Origin: Sediminibacillus dalangtanensis
Lineage (GTDB): Bacteria > Bacillota > Bacilli > Bacillales > Amphibacillaceae
Length of the DNA stretch: 64,000 nucleotides
Direction of reading: 5' to 3'
Assembly (NCBI RefSeq): GCF_017792025.1
Contig: NZ_CP046956.1
Span: 1,736,001 to 1,800,000, forward strand
Below are positions 63,085 through 64,000 of this stretch, one piece after another. Under the pieces are notes generated by a model, which was given only the letters and a program-made list of their open reading frames with translations, did not search any database and had not been told where the DNA came from. The position numbers were made by a program, and so were the translations under genes. Positions within the stretch are counted from its first letter, which is position 1. Each line of letters opens with the position of its first letter.

Positions 63085-63940
63085 CCAGGCTGCTAATTTA
63101 CGTAGAAAAGTAGAGGCCACGAGGAATCCGAAACAGGCAAAAACGATAGCGGTTGTAAGCGGAAAAGGAGGGGTGGGTAAATCCAATTTCGCTTTGAACT
63201 TCTGTTTGTCCCTTTCGAAGAAACAAAAGAAAGTATTGTTGTTCGATCTGGATATCGGCATGGGAAATATTGATGTGTTATTAGGAAAAACCAGCAAGCT
63301 GTCCATCGTTGATATGTTTGAAGAACAACTGCCGATCCAGGATGTTATCGAGCAAGTATCTGATTCTTTCGCATACATTTCTGCTGGTTCAGGTCTTACG
63401 AATATTTTTGCGATGGACAATGAACAATTTGATTATTTTATCAATCAATACGAACTGCTGACTGGTTTATTTGATTTTATTATTTTCGATATGGGGGCAG
63501 GGATAACGGAAGGCAGTGCCAATTTTTTAATGGCCGTAGATGAAGCGATCGTTGTAACCACTCCAGAGCCCACTTCGCTAACCGATGCCTATGCAATGAT
63601 CAAACACATTACCAGGGAAGACCTGAAATTACCACTGTTTTTACTGATCAACCGGATTCCCAATCAGCGCATCGGCAAACAAACAGCAGCCCGCCTACAA
63701 CGTGTTGCTGGCCAATTTCTGGGAAAAGAACTAGCCATTCTCGGGATGCTGCCTGAAGATAAAGCGGTGGTACAGGCAGTCATCAGTCAGACACCTTTTA
63801 TCGAAAAAAACCCAAAAACTGCTGCTGCCAAGGCTGTCAGAGAGATGACGGATATGTTTCTTGATGGTGATAGACCAGACTCCAGGAGAACGTCTTCTTC
63901 CTTTATCAAAAAGCTCACACATTTCATCAAAGAGAGGTAG
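63077..63940 (+). CDS. flhG: MinD-like ATPase FlhG (YlxH)
   Basis: A 287-residue P-loop ATPase that regulates flagellar number with FlhF. The N-terminal YDQAANLRRKVE contains the DQAxxLR motif that stimulates FlhF GTPase. The deviant Walker A is SGKGGVGKSNFALNF, and FDLDIGMGNIDVLLG follows. A membrane-targeting helix is at the C terminus (SSSFIKKLTHFIKER). ATG 63077, seven bases after GGTGAT, is preferred over TTG 63062. Confidence 0.96.
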   Translation: MYDQAANLRRKVEATRNPKQAKTIAVVSGKGGVGKSNFALNFCLSLSKKQKKVLLFDLDIGMGNIDVLLGKTSKLSIVDMFEEQLPIQDVIEQVSDSFAYISAGSGLTNIFAMDNEQFDYFINQYELLTGLFDFIIFDMGAGITEGSANFLMAVDEAIVVTTPEPTSLTDAYAMIKHITREDLKLPLFLLINRIPNQRIGKQTAARLQRVAGQFLGKELAILGMLPEDKAVVQAVISQTPFIEKNPKTAAAKAVREMTDMFLDGDRPDSRRTSSSFIKKLTHFIKER

Positions 63941-63945
63941 TTAAC

Positions 63946-64000
63946 ATGAAACCGATACGGGTACTGGTGGTAGATGATTCAGCATTCATGAGGAAAATGA
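63946..64000 (+). CDS. cheB: Chemotaxis methylesterase CheB, N-terminal start (partial)
   Basis: Only 18 codons are inside the window. MKPIRVLVVDDSAFMRKM is the beginning of a CheB receiver domain with the acidic pair of VVDDS. After flhG the usual next gene is cheB. A GAGAGGTAG site lies just upstream. The catalytic domain is outside the window. Confidence 0.88.
   Translation, partial: MKPIRVLVVDDSAFMRKM

Noticed and set aside
1..64000. CRISPR arrays, tRNA or rRNA genes, prophage or integrative elements
   Set aside because: No regularly spaced repeats, cloverleaf genes, integrase other than XerC, or phage genes were seen.

Overview
The window is a stretch of core chromosome from an endospore-forming, motile Firmicute of the Bacillaceae. 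Gene content and order follow the Bacillus subtilis segment from rsmB through prkC, spoVM, fapR, smc, ffh, sucCD, topA and codY to the long fla/che operon. The 26-codon spoVM gene shows sporulation ability, and the near-complete flagellar operon shows motility. A genus cannot be fixed from the sequence alone. I see no prophage, insertion sequence, CRISPR array, tRNA or rRNA. Almost everything is on the + strand; only rpmB and a small UPF0435 gene are on the - strand.

Layout. 1-5.8 kb: end of rsmB, the prpC-prkC phosphatase/kinase pair, the ribosome GTPase rsgA, rpe, an unusual 0.5 kb gap with RNA-like structure, thiN and spoVM. 6-12.3 kb: rpmB (-), an Asp23/Gls24 protein, fakA, the serine dehydratase pair sdaAB/sdaAA, and recG. 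12.3-16 kb: the FapR-controlled lipid operon fapR-plsX-fabD-fabG-acpP, with a clear FapR operator at the fapR promoter. 16-23.5 kb: rnc, the inserted UPF0435 gene, smc, ftsY, ylxM and ffh (chromosome condensation and the SRP pathway). 23.6-29.2 kb: rpsP, khpA, ylqD, rimM, trmD, rplS with an L19 leader, lepB, rbgA and rnhB. 29.2-31.3 kb: ylqG-ylqH, a FliK-like/FlhB-like pair outside the flagellar operon. 31.4-41.9 kb: sucCD, dprA, topA, an unrecognised small gene, xerC, hslVU and codY. 42.9-64 kb: a flagellar/chemotaxis operon in the order flgB-flgC-fliE-fliF-fliG-fliH-fliI-fliJ-ylxF-fliK-flgD-(TIGR02530)-flgE-flbD-fliL-fliM-fliY-cheY-fliO-fliP-fliQ-fliR-flhB-flhA-flhF-flhG-cheB (cut by the window end).

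How the genes work together. The flagellar block encodes the rod/MS-ring start (FlgB, FlgC, FliE, FliF), the switch (FliG, FliM, FliY), the export gate and ATPase (FliH, FliI, FliJ, FliO-FliR, FlhA, FlhB), hook assembly (FliK, FlgD, FlgE) and placement control (FlhF, FlhG). CodY lies directly upstream. PrpC/PrkC form a reversible Ser/Thr phosphorylation switch.

Departures from the expected layout. rlmN is absent between rsmB and prpC, and trmFO is absent between topA and xerC. At the trmFO position there is a degenerate 0.7 kb stretch and a small gene with a possible SigB-type promoter. RbgA carries Met instead of Asn in its G4 GTP-binding motif. flhB appears to start at a CTG codon. The codY-flgB gap is about 0.94 kb and holds what looks like a decayed dispersed repeat. 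Terminator-like or hairpin structures lie inside the flagellar operon (fliE-fliF and flgE-flbD). The best candidate for something undescribed is the structured, terminator-ended region between rpe and thiN.
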